From DATIYF01 sp035517775 (GTDB lineage Bacteria > Acidobacteriota > Terriglobia > Terriglobales > Acidobacteriaceae): a stretch of DNA of 11,778 bases. The DNA lies in NCBI GenBank assembly GCA_035517775.1, contig DATIYF010000036.1, positions 1-11,778 of the forward strand. Reading direction: 5' to 3'. The notes beneath the pieces were generated by a model, which saw only the letters and a program-made list of their open reading frames with translations, made no database searches and was not told the origin of the DNA. Position 1 is the first letter of the stretch, and every line of letters starts with the position of its first letter. Shown one piece after another: positions 1 to 6,147 of this stretch. A program made the translations under genes and the position numbers.

Positions 1-1
1 C

Positions 2-205
2 GAGACGCTGCAGGAAGTTTCGAAGTGCAAGCGGGCGGGGGTGATGATCAACACTTTCATGCTGGCTTCGGATTACGGCCTGGTGCAGTTCGTGCAGAAG
101 GTGACCGAGATGTGCCGGGGCAAAGCCTACTTCACGACTCCCTACACGCTGGGGCAATATCTGCTCATGGATTACATGTCAAGGAAGACCAAGACCATTC
201 ACTGA
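2..205 (+). CDS. VWA-domain protein, C-terminal fragment (5' end outside window)
   Basis: The open frame enters from the left edge and runs 67 codons to TGA. The visible peptide contains INTFMLASDYGLVQFVQKV, then MCRGKAYFTTPYTLGQYLL, and ends SRKTKTIH. I recognise this as the tail of the von Willebrand factor A family resembling COG4867, in which the last strand and helix of the VWA fold are followed by a 'G+..FT.P..LG.Y.L.DY' ending. The metal-binding MIDAS motif would lie upstream and cannot be seen. Such proteins often sit beside MoxR-like AAA+ ATPases or magnesium-chelatase-like genes and are thought to work with them, but that neighbourhood is off the window. It converges on the CDGSH gene with a 51-bp gap in which I see no clear terminator. 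The coding call is firm; the family call is from memory of the motif. Confidence 0.7.
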   Translation, partial: ETLQEVSKCKRAGVMINTFMLASDYGLVQFVQKVTEMCRGKAYFTTPYTLGQYLLMDYMSRKTKTIH

Positions 206-256
206 AATCGGCGCGTCGGGAGCGAACTGGTGACCTCTTGCCTTCCGACCCGGTTT

Positions 257-490
257 CTAACTCGCATCGGTTTTCTTCACCGCTGTCTCCGCTGCCTGAA
301 AGCCAATCTTGCTGTGGGCGCCGTCGCAAAAGGGCTTGCTGACGGAGCCGCCGCAGCGGCAGAGAACGAAATTGGCTTTGCCGGTCAGGTCATAGGGATT
401 GCCATCGGCATCCACGAGATCGAGCGAGCCTTCGGCAGCATCCACGCGATAAGGGCCATTCTGTCGGACTTTGATTCTGACGGCGGGCAT
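257..490 (-). CDS. CDGSH-type iron-sulfur protein
   Basis: A 77-aa protein with the CDGSH signature at residues 44-59: C44-R-C46-G-G-S, then K-P-F-C55-D-G-A-H59, followed by KIGF. Three Cys and one His are the standard ligands of the [2Fe-2S] cluster in mitoNEET-like zinc-finger CDGSH domains. Bacterial stand-alone members are small soluble proteins with presumed electron-transfer or redox-sensing roles; the physiological partner is unknown. The frame stays open to an earlier ATG at 533-535 (92 aa). I prefer the ATG at 488-490 because it is preceded by GGAGG four bases upstream, and because related proteins typically begin M-x-x-V-x-I-K-V-R-x-N-G-P-Y. No signal peptide or membrane segment is visible. 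It diverges from rsmE across 94 bp. Confidence 0.85.
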   Translation of the reverse strand: MPAVRIKVRQNGPYRVDAAEGSLDLVDADGNPYDLTGKANFVLCRCGGSVSKPFCDGAHSKIGFQAAETAVKKTDAS

Positions 491-584
491 AAGGCCTCCG
501 GTCGGCGAATCGAGCGACCCTTCCAACGATAGCATGCCCTCACCGCGGCCTCTCCGCGCCGGATTCCGTTAGTATGAAATTGCC

Positions 585-1367
585 ATGACCCGCCGCCGCT
601 GGCTCGCCGACGAAGTTTCGGGAAATCGCGCGGCGCTTACCGGCGCTCATGCCGAGCATCTCGCGCAGGTGCTGCGCGCCCGCGTGGGGCAGGAATTTGA
701 CGTGGCCACTGCGGCGGGCGTGTTTCGTGGCCGGGTTGTGAAGGTAGCTGACCAGCGCGTCGAGTTTGAGCTGGGCGAGCCGCTGCGCACCGCAGCCGCT
801 CACGGCATCACTCTGGCGCTCGCCATCTTCAAGTTTGACCGCATGGAGTGGGCCATTGAGAAATGCACCGAGCTTGGCGTGTCTGCCATTGTTCCTCTGA
901 TTGCCAGCCGCAGTGAAAAGCATCTGGTGGCGGCTGCGGGCAAGCGGCGGGAACGCTGGCAGCGGATCGCGCGCCAGGCCTCGGAGCAGTCACGGCGCGA
1001 TACGCTTCCGGAAATCATGCCGCCGATGAAGTTGAAAGAGGCCGCGGCGCTGCCGGGGGAAATGCGCCTCGTGCTAGCTGAGGCCGAAGCAGAGGTGATG
1101 CTGGCCGAGGCGCTGGGGGATCGTCCACCGGCCAGCATAGTGCTGGCGGTCGGCCCCGAGGGTGGATGGACGGGGGAGGAGCTACAGTGTTTGCGCAGTT
1201 CCGGTTGGATCGCGGCCTCGCTTGGAGAGACGATCCTGCGCGCCGAGACTGCGGCGATTGCGGGGATCGCCATCGTCTGTGCCGGACGCCGGCACGACCC
1301 GAATCACCACGAAGGTCTCGAAGGAATACGAAGGAAGGCCTCCGAATCACCTCTTCGTGATGTTTAG
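585..1367 (+). CDS. rsmE: 16S rRNA (uracil-1498-N3)-methyltransferase RsmE
   Basis: A 260-aa SPOUT-class methyltransferase that methylates N3 of U1498 in 16S rRNA using S-adenosylmethionine, acting on the assembled 30S subunit. Residues about 1-70 form the PUA-like RNA-binding part (MTRRRWLADEV start; LTGAHAEHLAQVLR). Residues 75-235 form the SPOUT knot domain: KFDRMEWAIEKCTELGV at 83-99, the SAM-binding loop LAVGPEGGWTGEE at 187-199, and the trefoil-knot segment LGETILRAETAAIAG at 213-227. Homologues usually end near 'IVCAGRR' (residue 236). The last 20 residues, from HHEGLEGIRRK onward, are encoded by an intruding repeat and have no family counterpart. No Shine-Dalgarno is seen before the ATG; a TAGTAT -10-like hexamer 10 bases upstream would fit a leaderless message. 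The function is clear from the motifs. Confidence 0.93.
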   Translation: MTRRRWLADEVSGNRAALTGAHAEHLAQVLRARVGQEFDVATAAGVFRGRVVKVADQRVEFELGEPLRTAAAHGITLALAIFKFDRMEWAIEKCTELGVSAIVPLIASRSEKHLVAAAGKRRERWQRIARQASEQSRRDTLPEIMPPMKLKEAAALPGEMRLVLAEAEAEVMLAEALGDRPPASIVLAVGPEGGWTGEELQCLRSSGWIAASLGETILRAETAAIAGIAIVCAGRRHDPNHHEGLEGIRRKASESPLRDV

Positions 1368-1419
1368 GAAAGGAAAATTTCGGAATGATTTCTTCGTGAC
1401 CCTTCGTGGCCTTGGTGGT
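1306..1419. repeat. imperfect inverted repeat (CCACGAAGG-type element) across the rsmE 3' end
   Basis: The left arm (1306-1336, accaccacgaag-like, CGAAGG repeated) and the right arm (1389-1419, ...CTTCGTGACCCTTCGTGG...) are reverse complements at 24 of 31 positions without gaps, around a 52-bp centre. Within the element, 1342-1360 and 1381-1399 also resemble each other directly (15 of 19 matches, sharing TCTTCGTGA). Translated, the element gives HHEGLEGIRRK in rsmE and FVTLRGLGG in the opposite arm. Such phrases are familiar to me from dispersed repeats in acidobacterial and verrucomicrobial genomes. It supplies the last 20 codons and the stop of rsmE. Mobility and copy number cannot be judged from one copy. 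Confidence 0.65.
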
Positions 1420-1488
1420 CAGTCAAGCTCTTTCTCGTCAGTTTTTCAACACGCCCAGATTCTTCACTCTCTGCTATGCTCCTCAACA

Positions 1489-4452
1489 ATGGCTGTATCG
1501 AAAAGTCTCTCCCCGCGCGAGGCCTTCGACCCCGACCCTTGCCAGCGTGAAGCCATTGACCACGTGCATGGGCCGATGCTGGTGGTGGCCGGAGCCGGAA
1601 CGGGCAAGACCACGGTCCTTACCAAGCGCATCGCCCAACTCATCCGCGGTGGCCATGCACGCCCTGACCATTTTCTGGCCCTGACCTACACCCGCAACTC
1701 AGCGCAGGAAATGCGGGAGCGGGCACGGAAGGAACTGGGCGGCGCCAGCCTCAGCGGCCTGCAGGCCACAACCTTTCACGATTACTGCAACTGCCTGCTG
1801 AAGGAGGCCGGCCGCGATTTCCGGGTGCTTGAGGAAGCAGACCTGTGGATTCTTCTGCGCCGGCGCATTCGCGAGCTGCAGCTGAACTATTTTATCCGCG
1901 CCGGCAACCTGGGCAAGTTTCTCCGGGACCTGCTCGATTTCATGCGGCGCTGCCAGGATGAACTGATCACGCCGGGAAAGTACGCCGAATATGTCGGGCG
2001 GCTGGAGCGTGGGGAGATTCCTCTGCCCCGGGTAAGCAAGTCGAAAGATGCGGCGGCATTGAGTGATGAAGAAATTCTCGGCCGCTGCCGGGAGATTGCC
2101 GAGGTTTTTGACAAAGTGGAGCGAATGCTGCGCGAGGAAAACCTGGGCACCTTCGGGCACATGATCACGGGAGCCTATGAGCTGCTGAGGCAGGATAAGC
2201 AGCGCCTGGCCGAAGCGCAGCAGCATGCCAGCTTCATTCTGCTGGATGAATTTCAGGACGCGAATTTTGCCCAGGTCAAGATTCTGCAGCTTCTGGCCGG
2301 CGAGGAGCAAAATGTCTTCGCCGTAGGCGACCCGGACCAGTCCATCTACCGCTTTCGCGGCGCCTCCAGCGCGGCATTTGAGCTGTTCCGGCGGCATTTT
2401 CCCGAGGCTCGCCTGGTGGCTCTGGAGAAGAACCGCCGCTCTACTACCCCGATTTTGCGCTGCGGGTTTGCCGTCATTAACAAGAACCCGGCGCTTTTTC
2501 CGGCGCATGACTTCGGATATCAGCGGACGCAGCTGGTCTCCGCGCGCGACGAAGAAGCCGCGCGCGGGGGCGGGCTGATGCAGGCGGCCCCGGTCGAGAT
2601 TGTCACCTGGGCGGCGCTGCCCACGGAGTGCTCCGACGTGGTGAGCGCCATTCGCGAGCGCAAGCGGCGCTGCCGCTGCGCCTGGAACCAGATTGCCGTG
2701 CTCTATCGCAATCATCGCCATCGTCTCGAGGTCGCCGCGGAATTGGCAGAGCAGGGGATACCGTTTTCCATCGAGAACATGGACGTGATGGATATGACCG
2801 AAGTGCGCGATTTGCTGGCATGCCTGGGCGCTATGGTCTCTGCCGATGATCGTAGCCTGTTTCGCGTAGCGGCCTTGCCTCAGTTCTGTCTTGATCCGGA
2901 ACAGCTACGCTCGGGCCTGCGGGCGCTGCCCAGGGATTCGGCCCAGGGTCTGGCGGCTGTGCTTGAAAGAGTGGAGGGAGGCCCGGCGCTGCTGGGAACT
3001 TTGCAGAAGACGCGGGAAGAGATTGCTCTTGCCAACGCCAAAGCGGAACAGGCCCTGGAGAAAATATTGCGGGCCTTCGCTCTGCCGCGCACACCGGCAA
3101 TCAATGCCGTGCTCGAATTTGCCCGCGCCTGGGAGGCAAAGCCGCTGACTGAGACGGGCACGATCGGCGAATTCTTCGAATACCTGGATTACTTCGGCCC
3201 AGCGGGAGGAGTGATTCCGCTAACCATCGGGGAGGAGAACGGGGTCCGGCTGATGACGGTACATGCCGCCAAAGGGCTGGAGTGGGACCACGTCTTTATA
3301 CTTCGCGCCCAACCTTTTTCGTTTCCCGCGTCTTATCAGGAACCGCTGGTGGAGTTGCCAGACGAGTTGCGGGATGCAGATTCCGCCTCGCCGGCGGAGG
3401 GCAAGGAACTCCACTCGCAGGAAGAGCGGCGGCTCTTCTATGTGGCCATGACGCGGGCGCGCGACACGCTGACCATCCTGGGGCACCAGGGCCGGGGAAA
3501 GGATCCCAGGCCTTCGGCCTACGTGCGCGATCTTCTGGTGGATCCCGGCGTGGGGCCGTGGCTGCGGCGGCGGAACGCCCTCGGACCGCAATTGGAATTG
3601 AGCGCCGGGGCCGCGGAAGAAGAGGAGCTTACCGGTCAGGAGTTCCCTTCCCGCATCAGCGAGTGGCTCAAGCTGCCGCCGGAGCCCGGCTTGAGCGCAA
3701 AGCTGAGCGCCAGCGCAATGGAAACCTATGAGCGGTGCCCGCTGCAGTTCCGCTTCCAGCGGGAGTGGCGCATTCCCGAGGAGGTGCCTGCCGCTATGCA
3801 ATATGGCGCCTCCGTTCACCGCGTGCTGCGGACTTTCTACGACGCCTTGCGAGCTCGGCGCACCATCAGCGACGAGGAGCTGATCGAAATGTTCCGCGCA
3901 GATTTGGCCAGCGCGCGCCTGCAGGAGCGCTACCAGCATGAGCTCTACGAGAAGCAGGGGGTGGAGCAGCTACGAGACTTCTTCGCGGCCGGCCGGCAAT
4001 CGCCGGCCGAGGTGCTGCACACCGAAGAGTGGTTCGAAGTGCGGGTGGGCGCGACGACGGTGGTGGGAAGGATTGATCGCATAGATCGAGCCGGCGGCAA
4101 TCGGGTATCTATCACCGACTACAAGACGGGCAGGGCACGCACGCAGGAGGATGCCAACAAAAGCCTGCAGCTTTCCATCTACGCTCTGGCCGCGCGAGAG
4201 AAGTGGGGGTATGAAATCGAGGGGCTGAGCTTTTACAACCTGCAGGAAAACGCCGCGGTGATGACACGCCGGAACGCGCTGCAATTGGAAGAGGCGCGAG
4301 TGAAGGTGCAAGATGCAGCGAAGAAGATCGCCGCCGGAAACTTTCAGGCCAAGCCCGGGTTCCATTGCAGCTTTTGCGCCTACCGCGGCATCTGTCCGGC
4401 CACGGAGCGGCGCATCTCGCAAGCCGCCGAAGAAACCCGCGCAAAAACTTAG
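1489..4452 (+). CDS. UvrD/PcrA-family DNA helicase fused to AddB/RecB-like Fe-S nuclease
   Basis: A 987-aa superfamily 1A helicase with a C-terminal nuclease. Helicase motifs are intact: Walker A GAGTGKT (35-41), Walker B with DEFQD (250-257), motif III GDPDQSIYRFRGA (280-292), the NRRST motif (315-319), motif V VRLMTVHAAKGLEWD (586-600) and motif VI RRLFYVAMTRA (647-657). From about 738 comes a PD-(D/E)XK nuclease of RecB type: H777, GRID (D863), DYKTG (D877, K879) and QLSIY (Q894). Cys750, Cys960, Cys963 and Cys969 match the spacing of the AddB/Cas4 [4Fe-4S] staple. By family, such enzymes unwind and resect double-strand breaks, like AddAB and mycobacterial AdnAB; no partner subunit gene is in the window. 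The ATG at 1489 is chosen because MAVSKSLSPR leads directly into the Q-motif helix; the frame is open far upstream through rsmE, which I disregard. There is no clear Shine-Dalgarno; TATGCT at 1475-1480 could be a -10 for a leaderless message. Confidence 0.92.
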   Translation: MAVSKSLSPREAFDPDPCQREAIDHVHGPMLVVAGAGTGKTTVLTKRIAQLIRGGHARPDHFLALTYTRNSAQEMRERARKELGGASLSGLQATTFHDYCNCLLKEAGRDFRVLEEADLWILLRRRIRELQLNYFIRAGNLGKFLRDLLDFMRRCQDELITPGKYAEYVGRLERGEIPLPRVSKSKDAAALSDEEILGRCREIAEVFDKVERMLREENLGTFGHMITGAYELLRQDKQRLAEAQQHASFILLDEFQDANFAQVKILQLLAGEEQNVFAVGDPDQSIYRFRGASSAAFELFRRHFPEARLVALEKNRRSTTPILRCGFAVINKNPALFPAHDFGYQRTQLVSARDEEAARGGGLMQAAPVEIVTWAALPTECSDVVSAIRERKRRCRCAWNQIAVLYRNHRHRLEVAAELAEQGIPFSIENMDVMDMTEVRDLLACLGAMVSADDRSLFRVAALPQFCLDPEQLRSGLRALPRDSAQGLAAVLERVEGGPALLGTLQKTREEIALANAKAEQALEKILRAFALPRTPAINAVLEFARAWEAKPLTETGTIGEFFEYLDYFGPAGGVIPLTIGEENGVRLMTVHAAKGLEWDHVFILRAQPFSFPASYQEPLVELPDELRDADSASPAEGKELHSQEERRLFYVAMTRARDTLTILGHQGRGKDPRPSAYVRDLLVDPGVGPWLRRRNALGPQLELSAGAAEEEELTGQEFPSRISEWLKLPPEPGLSAKLSASAMETYERCPLQFRFQREWRIPEEVPAAMQYGASVHRVLRTFYDALRARRTISDEELIEMFRADLASARLQERYQHELYEKQGVEQLRDFFAAGRQSPAEVLHTEEWFEVRVGATTVVGRIDRIDRAGGNRVSITDYKTGRARTQEDANKSLQLSIYALAAREKWGYEIEGLSFYNLQENAAVMTRRNALQLEEARVKVQDAAKKIAAGNFQAKPGFHCSFCAYRGICPATERRISQAAEETRAKT

Positions 4453-4472
4453 GGGACGCTGTTCGCGTCCCC
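4443..4472 (-). terminator. rho-independent terminator of the small minus-strand unit
   Basis: Perfect 8-bp stem GGGGACGC/GCGTCCCC (4452-4459 with 4465-4472) and a 5-base loop. Read on the minus strand it is followed by TAAG and then TTTTT (4443-4447). On the plus strand the stem is not followed by a T-run, so it fits the minus-strand transcript better than the helicase mRNA, whose stop codon shares its first base pair. It may still stall or protect the helicase 3' end. Confidence 0.6.
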
Positions 4473-4495
4473 CTGTTGCCATTGCTGACGAAGAT

Positions 4496-4537
4496 TTAGT
4501 GCTTCTTTTTCTTCTTCGCCTTTTTCTTGGTTGCCAT
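4496..4537 (-). CDS. 13-aa lysine-rich microprotein (putative)
   Basis: On the minus strand ATG...TAA encodes MATKKKAKKKKKH, with eight lysines in 13 residues. It sits inside a compact transcription unit: a TTGACA-17-TATACA promoter about 70 bases upstream, a purine-rich GGAAGGGAG ribosome-binding-like sequence ending 10 bases before the ATG, and a hairpin/T-tract terminator starting 23 bases after the stop. A peptide this basic could bind nucleic acid or the ribosome, resembling the N-termini of histone-H1-like and HU-like proteins, but no function can be assigned. An overlapping frame (ATG at 4563-4565, stop at 4449-4451, 38 codons, KEEE-rich) is also open, because the purine run is open in two frames. 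I prefer the 13-mer for its ribosome-binding site and tidy placement. The unit might instead be a small RNA. Confidence 0.42.
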   Translation of the reverse strand: MATKKKAKKKKKH

Positions 4538-4601
4538 GTGATCTATTCTCCCTTCCATTCTTCATGGACTGTGCAACGGTCTTTTGTTGCGACTGTTTGA
4601 T

Positions 4602-4630
4602 TGTATAGAGTCAATGAAAAGTGATGTCAA
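4602..4630 (-). promoter_or_regulatory. sigma-70 promoter of the small minus-strand unit
   Basis: Read on the minus strand, a perfect -35 TTGACA (4625-4630) is separated by 17 bases from TATACA (4602-4607), with an overlapping TACAAT alternative (4600-4605). A T7 run immediately upstream of the -35 (4632-4638) could act as an UP element. Expected start is about 4594-4596. It is the strongest promoter-like sequence in the window and points away from the thiolase toward the 13-codon ORF. Confidence 0.65.
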
Positions 4631-4631
4631 G

Positions 4632-4656
4632 AAAAAAATGATGCTCATGCGAGCAT
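4632..4656 (-). terminator. possible terminator upstream of the small unit
   Basis: ATGCTC (4641-4646) pairs with GAGCAT (4651-4656) around a 4-base loop. On the minus strand the stem is followed by CAT and then seven Ts (4632-4638). It could stop antisense transcription running back from the thiolase, insulating the small unit. The stem is only 6 bp, and the T-run may instead serve the promoter beside it. Confidence 0.3.
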
Positions 4657-4908
4657 GCGAACGATACACCAAAGTCACCGCAGCTCATCCGGCAAAATTT
4701 TCTTCTGCACAGACGGACTGTGATTGCTATCGGCAGGCAAAACATCCTTAAAGGCAAGGTGGAAGATAAGCGTTCTGCGCATTACATCCGCTCTGCGAGT
4801 GGGTGAGGCGGGCGGCTGATTTGAGAACTCATTTTCGCCGCAGACATCTATAATTTATGAAGCGCGCGACGCGCCGAACCCAGGCGGAATCTTCGCGGAG
4901 GCAGGAAA
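4657..4908. other. intergenic leader of the thiolase gene
   Basis: No convincing gene. A 37-codon plus-strand ORF (4638-4751) lacks a ribosome-binding site and any recognisable motif. TATAAT at 4849-4854, about 55 bases before the thiolase ATG, is a perfect -10 hexamer. No good -35 stands 16-18 bases upstream; the nearest TTGAGA (4821-4826) is 22 bases away. It is the likeliest thiolase promoter, possibly activator-dependent. GGAGG at 4897-4901, seven bases before the ATG, is the ribosome-binding site. Confidence 0.35.
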
Positions 4909-6102
4909 ATGGCTGCTCCAAACGATATTGTGATCCTCTCGGCATGCCGCACGCCGGTGGGAAAGTTTCAGGGAAGTCTTTCTGATCTGAGCGCTCCGAA
5001 GCTCGGCGCGATCGTGGTGCGCGAGGCGGTGAAGCGCGCGCGGCTCGACCCCGGCCAGGTGGAGGAATGCATCATGGGCAACGTGGTCTCGGCCGGGCTG
5101 GGTCAAAATCCCGCGCGCCAGGCGGCGATTTTCGGCGGCCTGCCTCCTGAGGCAGGTGCCATGACCATCAACAAGGTCTGCGGCTCTGGACTGAAGGCAG
5201 TGGCTCTCGCCGCGCAGGCGATTCAGACAGGAAACAGCTCCATTGTCGTGGCCGGCGGAATGGAATCCATGACCAACGCACCCTACCTCTTGATGCAAGC
5301 GCGCAAGGGCTATCGCCTGGGCAACGCCCAGGTAATTGACGCCATGGTGCACGATGGCCTGTGGGACATTTACAACGACTACCACATGGGCATCACGGGC
5401 GAGAATGTTGCCGAAAAATACGGCATCACACGCGAAGAGCAGGACCAGTTCGCTCTGCACTCTCACCGCAAAGCGATGGCTGCGATCAAGGAGTGCCGTT
5501 TCAAGTCCCAGATTGTTCCGGTGGAGCTTCCGTCCAAAAAGAAAGGCGAAGCGCCGGTGATTTTCGATCGGGACGAAGGCCCCCGCGAAGATACGACGAT
5601 TGAAGTTTTGCGCTCGCTCAAGCCGGCTTTCAAAAAAGATGGCACGGTAACGGCCGGCAACGCGCCGGGAGTGAACGATGGGGCCGCCGCGGTAGTGGTC
5701 ACCAGCGCCGCCCGCGCCCGCGAGCTGGGCCTCGCCCCGATGGTGCGAATTGTCGCCCAGGCAACCAGCGGGGTTGATCCCAAGTGGGTGATGATGGCGC
5801 CGGTGGGCGCAGTACGCAAAATCTGGGAGAAGACCGGTTGGAAGAACGAAGAGGTGGACCTTTACGAACTCAACGAGGCGTTTTCGGTGCAGGCTTTGGG
5901 GGTGATGCGCGAGTTGAAGCTCGATCCCAATAAGGTCAACGTGAATGGCGGTGCCGTGGCCCTGGGGCATCCTATTGGCGCCAGCGGCGCGCGTGTGCTG
6001 GTGACGCTCATTTATGAGATGATTCGCCGCGACGTGCAGCGCGGAATTGCAGCATTGTGCCTTGGCGGAGGTAATGCCGTGGCGATGGCGGTGGAGCGGT
6101 AG
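4909..6102 (+). CDS. acetyl-CoA C-acetyltransferase (biosynthetic-type thiolase)
   Basis: A 397-aa thiolase, full length for the family (about 390-400 aa). It catalyses the reversible condensation of two acetyl-CoA to acetoacetyl-CoA, in the cytoplasm, and could serve short-chain acyl-CoA synthesis, ketone-body or branched-chain degradation, or polyhydroxybutyrate formation. The acyl-accepting cysteine is C91 (NKVCGSG, 89-95). The other catalytic residues are H354 (GHPIGASG) and C384 (LCLGGGNA), and N322 lies in the NEAF motif. At the usual NASG loop the sequence is NAPG (P253), replacing a serine that is commonly conserved. A strong GGAGG stands seven bases before the ATG. No other acyl-CoA gene is adjacent, so the pathway is undetermined. 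It converges on the sensor kinase gene, with 45 bp between stops. Confidence 0.93.
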   Translation: MAAPNDIVILSACRTPVGKFQGSLSDLSAPKLGAIVVREAVKRARLDPGQVEECIMGNVVSAGLGQNPARQAAIFGGLPPEAGAMTINKVCGSGLKAVALAAQAIQTGNSSIVVAGGMESMTNAPYLLMQARKGYRLGNAQVIDAMVHDGLWDIYNDYHMGITGENVAEKYGITREEQDQFALHSHRKAMAAIKECRFKSQIVPVELPSKKKGEAPVIFDRDEGPREDTTIEVLRSLKPAFKKDGTVTAGNAPGVNDGAAAVVVTSAARARELGLAPMVRIVAQATSGVDPKWVMMAPVGAVRKIWEKTGWKNEEVDLYELNEAFSVQALGVMRELKLDPNKVNVNGGAVALGHPIGASGARVLVTLIYEMIRRDVQRGIAALCLGGGNAVAMAVER

Positions 6103-6147
6103 GAACGGAATGGATCAATTGGCAACGCCGGTCGCCGCTTGGAGATC

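Noticed and set aside
1306..1419. CRISPR array or classical insertion sequence at the repeat
   Set aside because: There are only two inverted arms with no regular spacers, no transposase and no target duplication that I can identify.
1162..1488. 109-residue N-terminal extension of the helicase frame
   Set aside because: It overlaps the conserved SAM-binding part of rsmE in another frame and reads through the repeat; family members start near the chosen ATG.
1699..2721. 340-codon minus-strand open frame opposite the helicase
   Set aside because: Antisense shadow within a gene with complete helicase motifs; no family resemblance.
4638..4751. 37-codon plus-strand ORF before the thiolase gene
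   Set aside because: No ribosome-binding site, starts in the loop region of a T-tract hairpin, and the product has no motif or composition suggesting a gene.
4855..5970. 371-codon minus-strand open frame opposite the thiolase gene
   Set aside because: Antisense shadow of a clear thiolase; His/Arg-rich composition and no motif.
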